A DNA stretch of 64,000 bases from Sycobia sp. Sy_11 (GCA_018907035.1 JACCIC010000035.1:2730001-2794000), one strand, 5' to 3'. Positions 13,210-25,393 are shown, numbered from the stretch's first letter. The notes: a model not told the origin generated them from the letters alone. Numbers and translations are program-made.

Positions 13210-13259
<50 letters not shown>
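13154..13259. repeat. (TA)n-(GA)n compound microsatellite
   Basis: About 51 bp of AT (13154-13204), a seven-base junction, then about 48 bp of GA (13212-13259). Confidence 0.97.
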
Positions 13260-13264
<5 letters not shown>

Positions 13265-13331
13265 AAAGCAATTAGGATTACGCGAACAAAAATAATGGAC
13301 AATCGCGCAGAACTAATTAAATGACTCCTCG

Positions 13332-13342
13332 CCCCCCCCCCC
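13332..13342. repeat. poly-C run
   Basis: Eleven consecutive C on the + strand. Confidence 0.9.
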
Positions 13343-13731
13343 TCCTCCGGCCCCTCCCAAACTTTATTCCCATTCCGAGACTCATTTCTAGATTCGAGAT
13401 GACGGCGCGTGTGTTTTAACCGTGAGGCGAGATCGCCGCGGCCGAGGAAAAGTATTTCCGGCACCCACGCGCGCGCCCGCTCGCCTAATAGCAATAAACG
13501 TACATTCTCTTTCTAATCCCGGCAATGTTAGATAATAGTCATTTACCCGGTCACCCGCGTGGTGGCCGCGGTGGGGAGGGGAGTTTACAACACCGCGCGC
13601 GCAAGCGGGAGACAGAGAGATAGAGAGTCACGCCGCAGTCGCTGCCGCGAGTGAGAGAAAAAAGAGCGAGCGGAGGGCGGGGTGAGGCGCGAGGGGAGAA
13701 AAACAAAGAATTGCGAAAAAAAGCCCTCTTG

Positions 13732-13753
13732 GCACACACACACACACACACAC
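13732..13753. repeat. (CA)n microsatellite
   Basis: AC run of 22 bp followed by TATATATGTATG. Confidence 0.9.
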
Positions 13754-14189
13754 TATATATGTATGTATGTATAGGTAGCCGCGCGCTGTTATTTCAATGA
13801 AAAATTTCACTTCTCTTTTCCAGAATTGTCTAATACGATATGTATACATACACATACGATATGTATACACACACAGACAGGCATCGCAGAACTGGATAAA
13901 AATAAATGACAGCAATTTTTGCCTTCCGTAAAAAGAGCGTAACATTCAAGGCTCTCCTATAGCGAGCGAGCGCCGTTTCTCTCACGGAATCGCCAAGAAA
14001 GTCCCTATACGTCACAAGGTCAAAAAGCGCGCGCGCGCGCGAGCTCATTGCTCAATTCGACGGCGCGGGAAAAAAGGATTTAGATATTACACGACGACGC
14101 GCGGTGTGCGGGGAGACAAACTGATCGAAATTGCGCGCCCCCCCCCTCTTCTGTCGATTTTCAACCGAATAGAACGTCTTTTATTTTCA

Positions 14190-15230
14190 GACGCAGCTTC
14201 TGACTCGATAATGCGAGTTTTTATCATATGAAAAGTGGGGTAACTCAGCATGGATTCATACTACCAAGTAAAATAATCTTTTCGATTTCTTCACCGGTGA
14301 ATTTCGAATTTTTCGTATGAATGTATTTTAGATCACTGATGACGAATATTTAATACTCTAGAGAATGAGCTAGAGGGATATTATAATCACTAAGTTCAGA
14401 AAAATTCCATTGAAATTTTTAAAATTTTTGGTTGTTGTTATGGTTACGGAAATTCTAGTAATATCGATTAGTAAAAGTTAGAAATTTCCGAGTAGATTTC
14501 GTTAAAATATAGAATTTCTCTATTGTGTCATTTTAGATACTATCCTGTAAAATAAGTATATATTTACTTATCACAAGAACAAAAGAACTTTGCACACTTA
14601 TTCTAAAAAGCTTAAAATAGGCATTTTTACCTCGTACTTGAAATAATGTTGGGATCCACCTGTAGGACAAAAAAACTTATGCCGACTATAACAAAACCGT
14701 CAAAATTATTATTTCTGATGGTTGGGTATATGTCAATTAAGGTAATTTGAGATAATATTGGAAAATGCAGGTCACCACTTAGTGGTCGATTCTAGAACAG
14801 GCTCAGGGGACTGAAGGTAGTGACGTATAGAATAAATAAAAATTTCAGTTAAAGTTCTCGACTGATGTTTTTATAATAAGGCTTAGAAAAGATTTACAAA
14901 CAAATCTATATGCATTACTCGATAAATTAAGTCAAGTCAATGAGCTCAGCTAAAATGTATTTTTTTTTTATTTTAATTTAGTGTGGGTCAGATTCCGCCT
15001 TCATTCGAGTTATGGACTATTCAAAATGACAAAAATTAATTTGTGCATCAGCACAAGCACATTCTTACAAAACTTTTCATATATCATGTAGGCAATACAA
15101 ATTGTCAGTATCAAGAGAAACGATTTCATAAACGTTTCAAAAACGTTCCAATTCATGGAAATTGACGAGGGAGCTCAACTTTTATCACTTTTTGCGATTT
15201 TGGCGCTACGATGCGTCGATGAAAGTACAT
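14190..15230. other. AT-rich unique block, no repeats
   Basis: About 1 kb without dinucleotide tracts. It contains the palindrome ACCACTTAGTGGT near 14773. No gene or transposon motif recognised. Confidence 0.55.
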
Positions 15231-15446
15231 ATATGTAATAGATAAGAAACGCGGTGACGGGTCGCGAATCGCGCCGACGGACTAATAATCGTCGAATTCT
15301 TGGACATCGCAGTACCGTAGCCGGCGCTATGTGACGTTCGCTTCGCACTCGCCTACAGTTGCGAACGCGACGAAACTGCCGGCGAGCGCATAAATTTCGA
15401 GCGATCCTTCTCGCTCGCCACTATTCGCTACATTCGAGAGCCAGCG

Positions 15447-15448
<2 letters not shown>

Positions 15449-15487
<39 letters not shown>
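15449..15487. repeat. (TA)n microsatellite
   Basis: Perfect AT run of about 39 bp, four bases before the candidate ATG at 15491. Confidence 0.97.
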
Positions 15488-15488
<1 letters not shown>

Positions 15489-15490
15489 GC

Positions 15491-15588
15491 ATGAATTCGG
15501 AGATAGTACCAAGGCCGCGTCGCGAACGGTCGGCCCGACTCAAAACGAACGGTAATACCGACGAAATTCGTCCCGCAGCGCCCGAGAA
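15491..15588 (+). CDS. candidate first coding exon, unrecognised
   Basis: An ATG (15491) opens 32 codons of mixed, charged composition (MNSEIVPRPRRERSARLK at the start) that run into a good splice-donor match, GAGAA then GTGAGT, at 15589. Without splicing the frame stops at once. A (TA)n run ends four bases before the ATG, which is odd for a translated start. No family recognised. Confidence 0.12.
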
Positions 15589-15830
15589 GTGAGTGTGAGC
15601 GACGAGCGAGGAAGGAGGATGGCTCGTCGAGGTGCCAGGGAGCCGATAGTTTCGGCGCTCGTTTTCTCCTCCGCCGTGAGCGCGCGGATGAGCCCCGCAC
15701 CGCGCTGCGATGAGAGGGGCGATAAAATTTTACGATCCGTCGTCGTTTCGTACATGCATACGCACAGACGCGCGCGCGCGCGCGCTCTTCGTTAGCTCTC
15801 GCGGCCCTTTCTGTGCTGCCTGTTCACCGC

Positions 15831-15833
<3 letters not shown>

Positions 15834-15910
<77 letters not shown>
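15834..15910. repeat. (CT)n-(TA)n compound microsatellite
   Basis: About 46 bp of CT (15834-15879) passes directly into about 32 bp of TA. Confidence 0.97.
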
Positions 15911-15913
<3 letters not shown>

Positions 15914-16038
15914 TTGGAGTGTCATCCTTTTGCGATATCCCAGCCCCTCTCTCTCTTTCTCTTTGAGGCACTCTGAAAATGCCGCGAAATGGTACCTGAA
16001 TCATACAAGGAGCGTATATTATAAAGCCCCGGTAAAAG

Positions 16039-16039
<1 letters not shown>

Positions 16040-16082
<43 letters not shown>

Positions 16083-16117
16083 TTTTCGCTGCACACACAC
16101 ACACACACACACACACA
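16040..16117. repeat. (TA)n and (CA)n pair
   Basis: AT run 16040-16080, an 11 bp spacer, then AC run 16092-16117. Confidence 0.96.
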
Positions 16118-16486
16118 AACTGATAAGTGCACATAAGAGCTTCGCGCAAATGGAAAGTTCTTCTGCCCGACCGCTGACGTACGCGCGCGCCCTCGTGCGA
16201 CACTCGCCTGTTTCTTATGTAAATATGGAACGTGTTGCAAACTTTACTAAGTTTCAACATGTGCTTTTGCATACACATATATCTGAGCCTATATATGTAC
16301 ACACGTATGGACACGTTTCTTTTTCTCTCATGACCGAGAGACGATGAAAGAGAGAGGCCATTTTTTAAACGCGCGCTAAACGCTTTTTTATTCGCTGGGA
16401 AAGAATCACCGTTTACCTATATTTGCTGCGCAATTATATGGCTGTGGCAATGAAAGCAATAAGATAATAAAAATACAGGTGGTGCC

Positions 16487-16490
<4 letters not shown>

Positions 16491-16543
<53 letters not shown>
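16491..16543. repeat. (TG)n microsatellite
   Basis: Perfect TG run of about 53 bp. Confidence 0.97.
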
Positions 16544-16547
<4 letters not shown>

Positions 16548-16790
16548 ATACTTGCTGAACGTTCTCCTATCTCGCGCGATTCCGCTCGTTTATCTTACCT
16601 GAAACAGAGAAAGGGAATATACATGTGAAAATGGTCATTATATAGAAAATATATATATGTATAAATCGATGATACCAGTCATATTTGCAATAAGATTATA
16701 AATGTACGAAAATGTATACTTTTATGACTAAGGGAGGAAGATGGATTGAAAGGCGATCATTCAAAAACTATCGGTGTCTAGTATTGAAGG

Positions 16791-16792
<2 letters not shown>

Positions 16793-16844
<52 letters not shown>
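16793..16844. repeat. (TA)n microsatellite
   Basis: Perfect AT run of about 52 bp. Confidence 0.97.
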
Positions 16845-16846
<2 letters not shown>

Positions 16847-17107
16847 ATTACATGTTCGAAAGGCGCGACTTAGTGTCAATTCACCGTGGCAGGAGCACAA
16901 TCCTACCTATATAGCGAAATTTATCGCAAATATTGTGCAAGCACGTGATTTATCCCTAATAAAAGTTTAATTTAATTTTCAGCCGAAATTATTATAAAGT
17001 GTGAGGAGAGCGTGAACATGACAGCGCGTAGAAATAAATATTGAATAAAATTGTAGCTATCCGCGTGAAATTTATGTTTTGTAAATGCACGCTTGCTTCC
17101 ATACCGA

Positions 17108-17113
<6 letters not shown>

Positions 17114-17159
<46 letters not shown>
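17114..17159. repeat. (TA)n microsatellite
   Basis: Perfect AT run of about 46 bp. Confidence 0.97.
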
Positions 17160-17165
<6 letters not shown>

Positions 17166-17375
17166 ATAGGAATAAAGAAAGACCTCGGTGGTTAGTTAAT
17201 ATTATTCTTATAAGGAAGCAACGACGGAGAGTGTCGATGCGATGCGCGCACACCGCCATATACGAAATCACAATGATTCGCAGCCCATAAATATGGACAA
17301 TATAAACCAGAGAGTTCGCGAGAGAGCCCGAAACTTTCTCCTGCTTCTCTGCCCCTATAATATTAACAGTGAACG

Positions 17376-17379
<4 letters not shown>

Positions 17380-17432
<53 letters not shown>
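17380..17432. repeat. (TA)n microsatellite
   Basis: Perfect AT run of about 53 bp. Confidence 0.97.
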
Positions 17433-17436
<4 letters not shown>

Positions 17437-17525
17437 ACATATCCATCTGCGCATCTTATATTGCCTTTTCGCTCACGTTCGGCCAACGTTACGCCTCCCT
17501 CGGCGGCGCAATTACCCGCGCGCGT

Positions 17526-17526
<1 letters not shown>

Positions 17527-17569
<43 letters not shown>
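17527..17569. repeat. (CT)n microsatellite
   Basis: Perfect CT run of about 43 bp. Confidence 0.97.
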
Positions 17570-17572
<3 letters not shown>

Positions 17573-17859
17573 CCATTGTAATCTCGAAATTATTATTTCG
17601 CGTAATTAAACATTTGTATGTCGAGCTTTTGCGTAACTTTTTTGCGCGCGTGCGCTGCGGCGGCCGTTTGTGCTCAGCGCGCGGATATCAAAACGATCTA
17701 GCGCGAATAACCGTTTTGCATATACACGTGTTTTCGACATACCCGACGAATACTGAAGCAAATCCAATGAAAACTGCAGCGCATTCGAAATTTTCCATCG
17801 GGACGATAGATATTTCATATATGCTTTTCTATATAAATATGGAACAAAGGTGAATTAAT

Positions 17860-18400
17860 ATTTCTATTCGTATTTTCTATATTACTAATTTAAGGGTGAA
17901 AATTATATATAGGAAATGTGGTGTTTTATTTTCGTTGCCAATCATGAATTAGGTTACCTTTCGACCCAGCGTTTGACACATGTATTAAGCTTAAGGAAAT
18001 TTTTTTTATTTTCGAACAAATAAACGTTTTTTTTTTTTTAAATTAAGAGAATATTTTTTTTAATTTTTGAAAATGATTTAGCTTCTACGATGAAGAGGAA
18101 AATATTTACTTAATAATAGACATTGTGTTTCAGTGTAATTTTCGTTGCGAAATGTATTTTGTACCGCCTTCAATTGGGGGCGTAGAAATCTATATATATA
18201 TATCTATATATCTGAATGTCATTTCTATTCGTGAATTTTTTGCCAAGTCCACGAATTTATATTTGCTTTTTTTTTGTTTGAACTAGAAGATCGACCAGGC
18301 GTGATAGGCAAATGTTTTACTCCAACTCAAAACGATAAAATTAGAATCTGATAAAGCGGCAGTAGCGTTATTCAAAATTCAGAATAAATTCGCATGGCTA
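17860..18400. other. AT-rich block with poly-T/A runs
   Basis: Unique AT-rich sequence with several T runs of 8 or more; no gene recognised. Confidence 0.5.
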
Positions 18401-18593
18401 AGCGTGCGGCTTAACGTACATTGTGATCTGTTGAGCAAATCAGCTGCTGTCAGTTCAAATTATCGCGAGCCAATAGTAAAAGCTCCGGTCCGAGTAAAGA
18501 AACCGCGAAGAATTCCTCGCAAAAGCGTCGACCGACAGAAGAGAAGGCCAGCTTCGCTTACGTCGGTTCCACCCATCACTCTCGCTCCAAAGA

Positions 18594-18594
<1 letters not shown>

Positions 18595-18648
<54 letters not shown>
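18595..18648. repeat. (TA)n microsatellite
   Basis: Perfect AT run of about 54 bp. Confidence 0.97.
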
Positions 18649-18652
<4 letters not shown>

Positions 18653-18836
18653 AAGATGTGAAAGGAGAAAATTCGAGGGACTCTCGACGCTTCTTCTTCT
18701 GATGGCTCCTGTCAGCGTTTTATATACACTCGGCGCTGAGGAGTGAGGAGTGAGCATCAGAACTGCATATAGCTCTAGCAGTCGATGGGCGGACTAGCTG
18801 TATGTGTACGTTCTTGTCGACGCCGCGTAGAACGCA

Positions 18837-18841
18837 TGTAC

Positions 18842-18891
<50 letters not shown>

Positions 18892-18900
18892 AAATGTACA
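18837..18900. repeat. TACA-(TA)n-TGTA palindrome
   Basis: TGTACATACATACATA, then a central AT run, then TATGTATGTATAAATGTACA. The whole 64 bp is palindromic except for about two positions in the outer arms. A CA tract follows directly (18900-18916). Confidence 0.92.
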
Positions 18901-19034
18901 CACACACACGCACACACGCCGACAAGCGCGTCTACTAGGTGCCGTAATCGGGGAACGATCGCGCGAGATGCGCAATCGCGCGTTCGGCTCTCTCGCCATG
19001 GCAGCAACCGCGAACGCCGCGCCGCGCGGAGGCG

Positions 19035-19036
<2 letters not shown>

Positions 19037-19082
<46 letters not shown>

Positions 19083-19094
19083 GTGTGTGTGTGT
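19037..19094. repeat. (TA)n then (TG)n
   Basis: AT run 19037-19078 followed by a short TG run to 19094. Confidence 0.95.
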
Positions 19095-19276
19095 CTGTGT
19101 ATATATAGCATAAAAGAGAGGGAAACCTTGTGAAAGTTACATCACCAAGGATACGCGCGCGCGATCGCCGATCATTATACGCAGGCGCGCGCGGGCGCCT
19201 GCGCGTGTTCTTATATTATATACGCGCGCGCGATCTGTCTCCCTCCGCGGCCCCGTGCGTCGGTTGGTATTATTAT

Positions 19277-19302
19277 TCTCTCTCTCTCTCTCTCTCTCTC
19301 TT
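19277..19302. repeat. (CT)n microsatellite
   Basis: Perfect CT run of about 26 bp. Confidence 0.93.
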
Positions 19303-19562
19303 CCGCGCTATCGCATATTATAATATAGGATATAGGAACTACGCGTCGTCGCCAGTGGGGCTTCCACGCGGCTAATACGCGGACTGCTGCTCCGCTGTCT
19401 CTGTTCCGGTTCCGACCCTCTTTCCCCGTCCCCCCTTTGTCGCCACTGTCTCTCTTATCGCGCTCGACGTATACGAGAGTTCGGACAGAGGGTGTCACTT
19501 TCGATGTTGCCCTTGACATTACGTAAAAGCTTTACAATCAGAGTGCCGTTTGCACCGTTGGC

Positions 19563-19563
<1 letters not shown>

Positions 19564-19639
<76 letters not shown>

Positions 19640-19648
19640 CATACATAT
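19564..19648. repeat. (TA)n with TACA tail
   Basis: About 63 bp of pure AT, then TGTATATATACATACATACATA. Confidence 0.97.
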
Positions 19649-19979
19649 AAAAAGCATCCGCGATTGATATAATCGTGATGGAAAGCCGCTGTATAAGAAC
19701 GCTTTATGTATATGACTGTATCGCTCGCTCCTGTATGGTACCTAAATGGAATTCGGTTGATTACGCGGCGCGTACGCGTGTCCGCTGCTGGCTGCCGGAG
19801 GTGAACCGATACATATGCATAGTTATTATTTTTTTTTTTCTATAGCAAAGATGCTACTAGATGTCCCTCCGATCGAGCGAGGGAGTTTCTTTCGACTCTT
19901 ACACGGAGCGTTCTCTCTCGACTCTGGGTCACGGATTTTATGGAAATTAATTCAACTTTGCTCTATATTTATATGTATG

Positions 19980-20920
19980 TAATGTCTATAGACTGTTAAA
20001 CGTTATTGATTGACTAAGCGAGAATGTCAGGGACGGGAGGAAAAAAATTTCAGTTGCATTTTATTCAAATTCTATGTAAAAGAAAAACTGAAATAAAAAT
20101 CTTTGTTATTACAAATAGTTAGTGCTATTTAAAATTTACTGAGGGATGCCATATCAAGTTTAACTATACCATTTAATTTAAAACTCAAATATATGCGTGT
20201 TACTGAAACCTTTTTTCAGGAATTGGAACGGCCGCTGTTTTTTCATTCAGTCCCGATGCTCCAGATTTCCTTCGTTATGCAGATATATGCTGTACCTCTT
20301 ATGGAACTGTGTGCATTTACTTTCCCAATGATGTATATAGATATATATATACATGTGTAACTGTAACTGCAATAATCTATTTTCATATTTCTTTGAATGG
20401 TTTCTTCATCCATTGCACTAATGCAGAAACGTTCAATAAATAAAACAATTTGTAAATAACGAGAATATTATAAAAAAAAAGTAACGTTAACTCTAATTAA
20501 CATTGGCTGGTCGTAAACTATATGAATTGAATGTACATTATTATTTCAGCATAGTCTTACGTTAATTACAGCGTTAACGTTACATTTTTTCCCCTAATTA
20601 TTCTTGTTGCATTTACAAATTGTTTCATTTGTATTTAATCCATCCGCGTCGACGATGCAGAAACGATTAAAAAATCCGCGCTAAAATTTTCATGCTATTC
20701 TACAAATGTATTTTCACGGAGGCACACAATTGTCATATCCACACCATAACGATGGAATTTATGTTACTCCACTCCATATAGAAATCATCTACTAATAAGG
20801 TTTCAAGAACGAAAACGAATCCTATGGAGTACTTTTAATAAGACTTGTTACTCGTGCTTGTGACACGCTCCACGTTCGTAATTGCTTCGATCGCATTGAC
20901 GAGTTTAAGGAGGATAATTA
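19980..20920. other. AT-rich unique block
   Basis: Holds the 20481-20583 hairpin and two similar 34 bp words (20407 and 20641, sharing ATGCAGAAACG) on either side of it. No gene recognised. Confidence 0.5.
20481..20583. repeat. imperfect inverted repeat (hairpin, MITE-like)
   Basis: Left arm 20481-20501 begins GTAACGTTAAC and ends TAATTAAC; right arm 20561-20583 is its near-exact inverse with a two-base difference in length. The loop is about 60 bp. Poly-A lies just outside the left arm and poly-T just outside the right one, extending the symmetry. It could be a tiny inverted-repeat transposon remnant or a hairpin in a longer element; no coding capacity. Confidence 0.6.
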
Positions 20921-21004
20921 TCATATATGTACACAAGAGGTGGTCTTTTGCATTATTATAGTTATCTTTACAGAACTAACGTCAACTACATATATATAGG
21001 TATG

Positions 21005-21008
<4 letters not shown>

Positions 21009-21053
<45 letters not shown>
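21009..21053. repeat. (TA)n microsatellite
   Basis: Perfect AT run of about 45 bp after TATGTATG. Confidence 0.97.
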
Positions 21054-21055
<2 letters not shown>

Positions 21056-21306
21056 CATCGCAATTGCGCCGAGCCTTTCCTTGAAATTACAAATCAAAAT
21101 GTATATAGACTTTCTAATTTTTATGCAATTCACCGCCTACAATTGGAATTACATAGTAAAGAATAAAATTGAATTAGAAAAATATAGATCCGGTTGTGAA
21201 ACAATGGGATTGCGCGCCTATTATTTATACACGCTTCACTTTCATTCCTTCGTTCCCTCGAACAAATCCGCGCGTAAAGGGAGCCTTAATCCAGGCGCCG
21301 CGGTAC

Positions 21307-21322
21307 AAAAAAAAAAAAAAAA
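21307..21322. repeat. poly-A run
   Basis: Sixteen consecutive A on the + strand. Confidence 0.9.
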
Positions 21323-21899
21323 CCATAACTATCATTTCCCTGCGCAACTTGCCTCGAGAATCCGCGAGGATGGCCGCACTGTCCGAGCAACCGCGGCCGC
21401 TGCTGAAAGTCAGCGCGTACAGACCGTTGGGCCCGGCCAACTGTCCCGGATTTTACCAATCCGGCCGCGCCGATGACATTGTTCGTATCCCCCCACCCCG
21501 TGCGTTATGCCCCGGAATCGGCGTGAATTATTTAACGATGCGCGCTGTGCTTACTGCGACACCCTCCCACCCCCACACCACCCCCTGGTGCGTACCTTGT
21601 TTATGCCCGTAGTTATAGAAACTGAAAATATCCGAGACGATAGTAATGGGGGCAGCTTGTCCGTGGCGGCAGTCCTGCGATGAGTGCAATGGGCGTCCAC
21701 GGCGAGGTGACTAGAGTGTCGCGATGGCGCAGGTATGCATGCCAACGAGCAACCGGTCACTTCGCTAACAATGTCCTTTACTTCTATTTATCTAGAAGGC
21801 TCACATGTCTGTATGTATGTATGTATATATATATATACTGTAACTATACCTCTAGGCTATTTCTCTGGGCTTTGGCTATTTTTTGATTTTCTCGTTTTC

Positions 21900-22655
21900 G
21901 GTTTTTCAAGTATATATTTCGCTTATTTTATAATTTAAAGGAGATAGAATGAAATTATATGCGTCAGAGGCCCCTCCATTTTCAGTTTATACAATAAAAT
22001 TAAAAAAATTTACTCATGTTACGGAGTTCTGTACATCATGCACATAAATCGAACGATATTTTGAAGTTTACCAAGATGAATTAATTCGTCATTTTTAGAT
22101 ATTATCTGATAGAATAATGTCCAAAATAAATATTACGTCTATTGTAAGGTCATAAGTTTAAGAGTCTGTTCGCATAAAACTAACGAGAATTTTCGCTAAT
22201 AATCAGCAGGATTTATTAAATCGTATAGTTTTAGCTTCAATTTAAAAACCAGGTGCTTTCCTAATGCAATTATATAACAAGCATGCCCGCTTTTTTGCAT
22301 TGCTATCTTACCTATTATAAAATAAGTAATTTTTTCAATTGAAATAAATTATAAGGTATATGAAGTGTTATTATTGAACTTTTGTTATCAAGTTTTTCTA
22401 ATATTAAGAACTTAGATAATTACCATACGTTGTAACTGTTAAAGTTGAAAAAGTAGTTTTATTAAATAGAATATCATTTTATTTTAATATAAAACCTTGA
22501 AAGTTCAAACGAAATTCGTACAATATCAGTACTCGAGACTGTAGTAAAAAATTATAATTCAAAATTAGAGAAAGTTTTAGAGGCGGTTAAAATAGAATGG
22601 TATTGAACGAGTTTATTTTTAAACGGACTTTTCTGATACTATGTTGAATATGTTT

Positions 22656-22658
<3 letters not shown>
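21900..22658. other. AT-rich unique block
   Basis: About 750 bp without dinucleotide tracts; no gene or transposon motif recognised. Confidence 0.5.

Positions 22659-22706
<48 letters not shown>
22659..22706. repeat. (TA)n microsatellite
   Basis: Perfect AT run of about 48 bp. Confidence 0.97.
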
Positions 22707-22709
<3 letters not shown>

Positions 22710-22884
22710 TAGCGAATAAAAAAACGCTTGAAAAATTTTTGGCTATAAACCTTGAATTCGGAAGATTTCACAAATTGTATTAGCTAATTAGTAATCTACG
22801 GGAGGTTCGGGAGAGCGTTAGAAAGTTTTTGGATGAGTGGTGCTTATACATTTATATACGTATACGTATACATGTATGTATATT

Positions 22885-22885
<1 letters not shown>

Positions 22886-22952
<67 letters not shown>
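22886..22952. repeat. (TATATG)n then (TA)n
   Basis: About four TATATG hexamers (22886-22910) pass into about 42 bp of pure TA, a visible transition from hexamer to dinucleotide. Confidence 0.95.
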
Positions 22953-22954
<2 letters not shown>

Positions 22955-22959
22955 CAAAA

Positions 22960-23430
22960 TCGTTTCGCCTTGCTTTCGCAACGTTCCAGGAATCTTTGTC
23001 GTATAGAAATGACAGATTTAGCCTTTCGCAGGTATGAGACCGCAGAGCGTATAATACAACGCGCCGAATTATGCTAATCAAGCTGTATTCATTACCGGCG
23101 AAGAGCTACGCGGACGCTTCAATCTCCATTCCAATAGGCAAGAAATATCTATATAGACACCTCGGTCGAACAGAAATCAATCGTTGTAAATGGCGGACGC
23201 GCACGCGCGCGGACATTCCAACTATTAAAGTGTGAATAATTCCAGTCGATCAAAGAACAGTTTTATACATATATATATATATAGATATTATCCAGAGAGA
23301 AATCAACGAAAGGTATCTCAAGCTCCGTGGCTGCTAAGGTCAAGGCATAGACGGTCGTCCGCGATTATAATTGGGCGTTAACGGAACAATTACTAGGATC
23401 CTGCAACAGGAATAGCAGCATCGGAAACAG
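22960..23430. other. unique sequence, no gene recognised
   Basis: Mixed composition with a short TA run near 23270. Confidence 0.45.
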
Positions 23431-23458
23431 TTGCGGCGGCGGCGGCGGCGGCGGCGGA
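23429..23458. repeat. (GGC)n trinucleotide repeat
   Basis: About eight CGG/GGC units. Confidence 0.9.
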
Positions 23459-23731
23459 CGGAATTCTCGGCAGGGCTCCGCTGTCGCATAGGTGGCATCC
23501 AGATAAAGAGATGCGCGCCAGAGCCGAGCGCGCCGATGGGACCTTTTATTTTTTCCTCAGCGACGGGGGCGGCGGGGAGCGCGAGATAAACCTAGGGGAT
23601 ATCTAATGCAATCGGCAGAGCGTTCCGGACTCGCACGCGAGCGCGCGGCATTTATCGCCTGGTCCGATGCAGTGGTGCGATTATTTATACATATACATAC
23701 ATATATATATATATATATATAGACTCGTGCG

Positions 23732-23764
23732 CAGCAGCAGCAGCAGCGACAGCAGCAGCAGCAG
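23732..23764. repeat. (CAG)n trinucleotide repeat
   Basis: Five CAG, one CGA interruption, five CAG. It reads as Gln-Arg-Gln in one + frame open from about 23722 to 24127, but that frame has no recognised domain. Confidence 0.9.
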
Positions 23765-24469
23765 CTACACGTTAAATATATAGTACTCGCGGCCGATCCG
23801 CCCGTGCGCGCGCGCCGATCGATCGGCCGATCGGCCAAGCTCTATTATATTATAAGCCGTTCCTCTCCCGGTTCCTTCTCTCCCCCCCTCCCCTTCGGCC
23901 CCTCGTTCTCCTCAGGCTTCGCACGCGCACGCTCGCCTGTTTCACGATCAAGCTCAAGGATAATAATAGTAGCGGACTGCAACGCGGATCTGCGTTCTTC
24001 GCTCTGCTACCCGCATAACACGGTTGAGGTACACATGTGTGTATGCGCGCGCCGGCGCGCGTTCTCTTTCTGTCATTCGACGCGTATTTATCAAGTCATA
24101 TATATAGATATATATTGGCAGACATGAGACTAACGGACGCGATTATTATACAGTATAGGATCGGACTGGCTTTCGGGTCTTACGCCCGGTGTTCCGTCTA
24201 CCCGCATAAACCAAATGTGCATCGAATCGGTTTCGGCGATTTTTCTTTTTTGTAACCTGCCATTATATTATATCGGATTGCCGGGTGGTGTGTACCGGGT
24301 ATACGTGCGTATACAGTCATAGATCTGGGATTTTTGTTCGAATACTTTCGCTCGGAAATTTTCGAGGCGCACGAGTAGATCCAACTATTAGAATTGTTCA
24401 ATGATAAAAAATTCATCGGACCTAGAAGATTTTATATAATCGTTTCGACACGCATAACATACCATTCGT

Positions 24470-24890
24470 ATATTAATGTTCGAATAGTTGAAGCAATTTC
24501 AAAGAACTACAATTTTAATGGACGATTCGAACTGTTCGTATCATGTAAATCATTTGTGTTGTTTATAATAAAAAATCCCAGCCATGAATATTTTAAATAA
24601 CTTTACGACACATATGACGTATTATTCGCTCGTATTATCTAAATAATTCAATCAACTCGAGCAGCTGAAGTTTTCGAAACGCTCGTGTTGTTCAAGCATC
24701 CAAAACTTTTCAGGCCTAATGTTTTACACTGTTGTTCGTTGTGTACTGTTCACGCGTGCTATTCGAATGGTTCGATCAACTCAATTCTTCGAAAAAGCTG
24801 AATGTTTAAAACTCCTCGAACGAGTAACATTTTCGAACGTTTTGAACAACTCGAACGTCTGCAATGTTCGAACGGCTTGAACAACGAAAA
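24470..24890. repeat. degenerate TTCGAA-rich tandem repeat
   Basis: Variants of a unit containing TTCGAAcg followed by TTGAACAAC or a diverged form recur at about 24479, 24650, 24761, 24831 and 24864. The last two copies are adjacent and closest to each other. Unit length appears to be about 33-35 bp but drifts, so this is an old, diverged array or a coincidental cluster of similar words. No protein is recognised across it. Confidence 0.4.
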
Positions 24891-25393
24891 GTTTCTGGCT
24901 CTGTAGCATACAATGTGCGTCTGCACCGTGTTGCACTTGTGCAATTCGGAAGAAGAAGCGCAGCCGTGCGGAGTTGATCGATGTGCCCGCTGCGCCAACG
25001 CGTGCTTTCTTTTCTCTTATGTGTGTGTGTGTTTGCGTGCGCGCGCACTCGTACGTGTGCGCGTGCACGCGAGCATATAGTGTAGTGTACGGGAATAATG
25101 CGCGGTGCAACTTTCACGCGAGCTTAAATTATTGCCTCGGCGCGCTTAAACCGTCGAAGAATTTGCATACGCCAAATGCAAATTCCGAATATTGTTATTG
25201 TTTTTCTCTGGCCGCGGACGCCTTCCTCGTCGCCGCCGCCGTCGTCCGCGGAGAGACGAGGGAGCGCGCGAGCGCGCAACAGGAGGATTTGTTTCGGGGA
25301 TAAATTTACACTTTAATAACGTCAGAGCGCGAAACGGCGACGGCCGCGGCGCGGCGCGGCTATATTTGCACAACGCGCTGCCGCCGACTTTCG

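Noticed and set aside
23722..24127. Gln-rich frame around the CAG repeat
   Set aside because: The frame opens inside a TA tract, has no other conserved-looking segment and ends in repeat-derived Ile-Tyr; the CAG run alone is not evidence of a gene.
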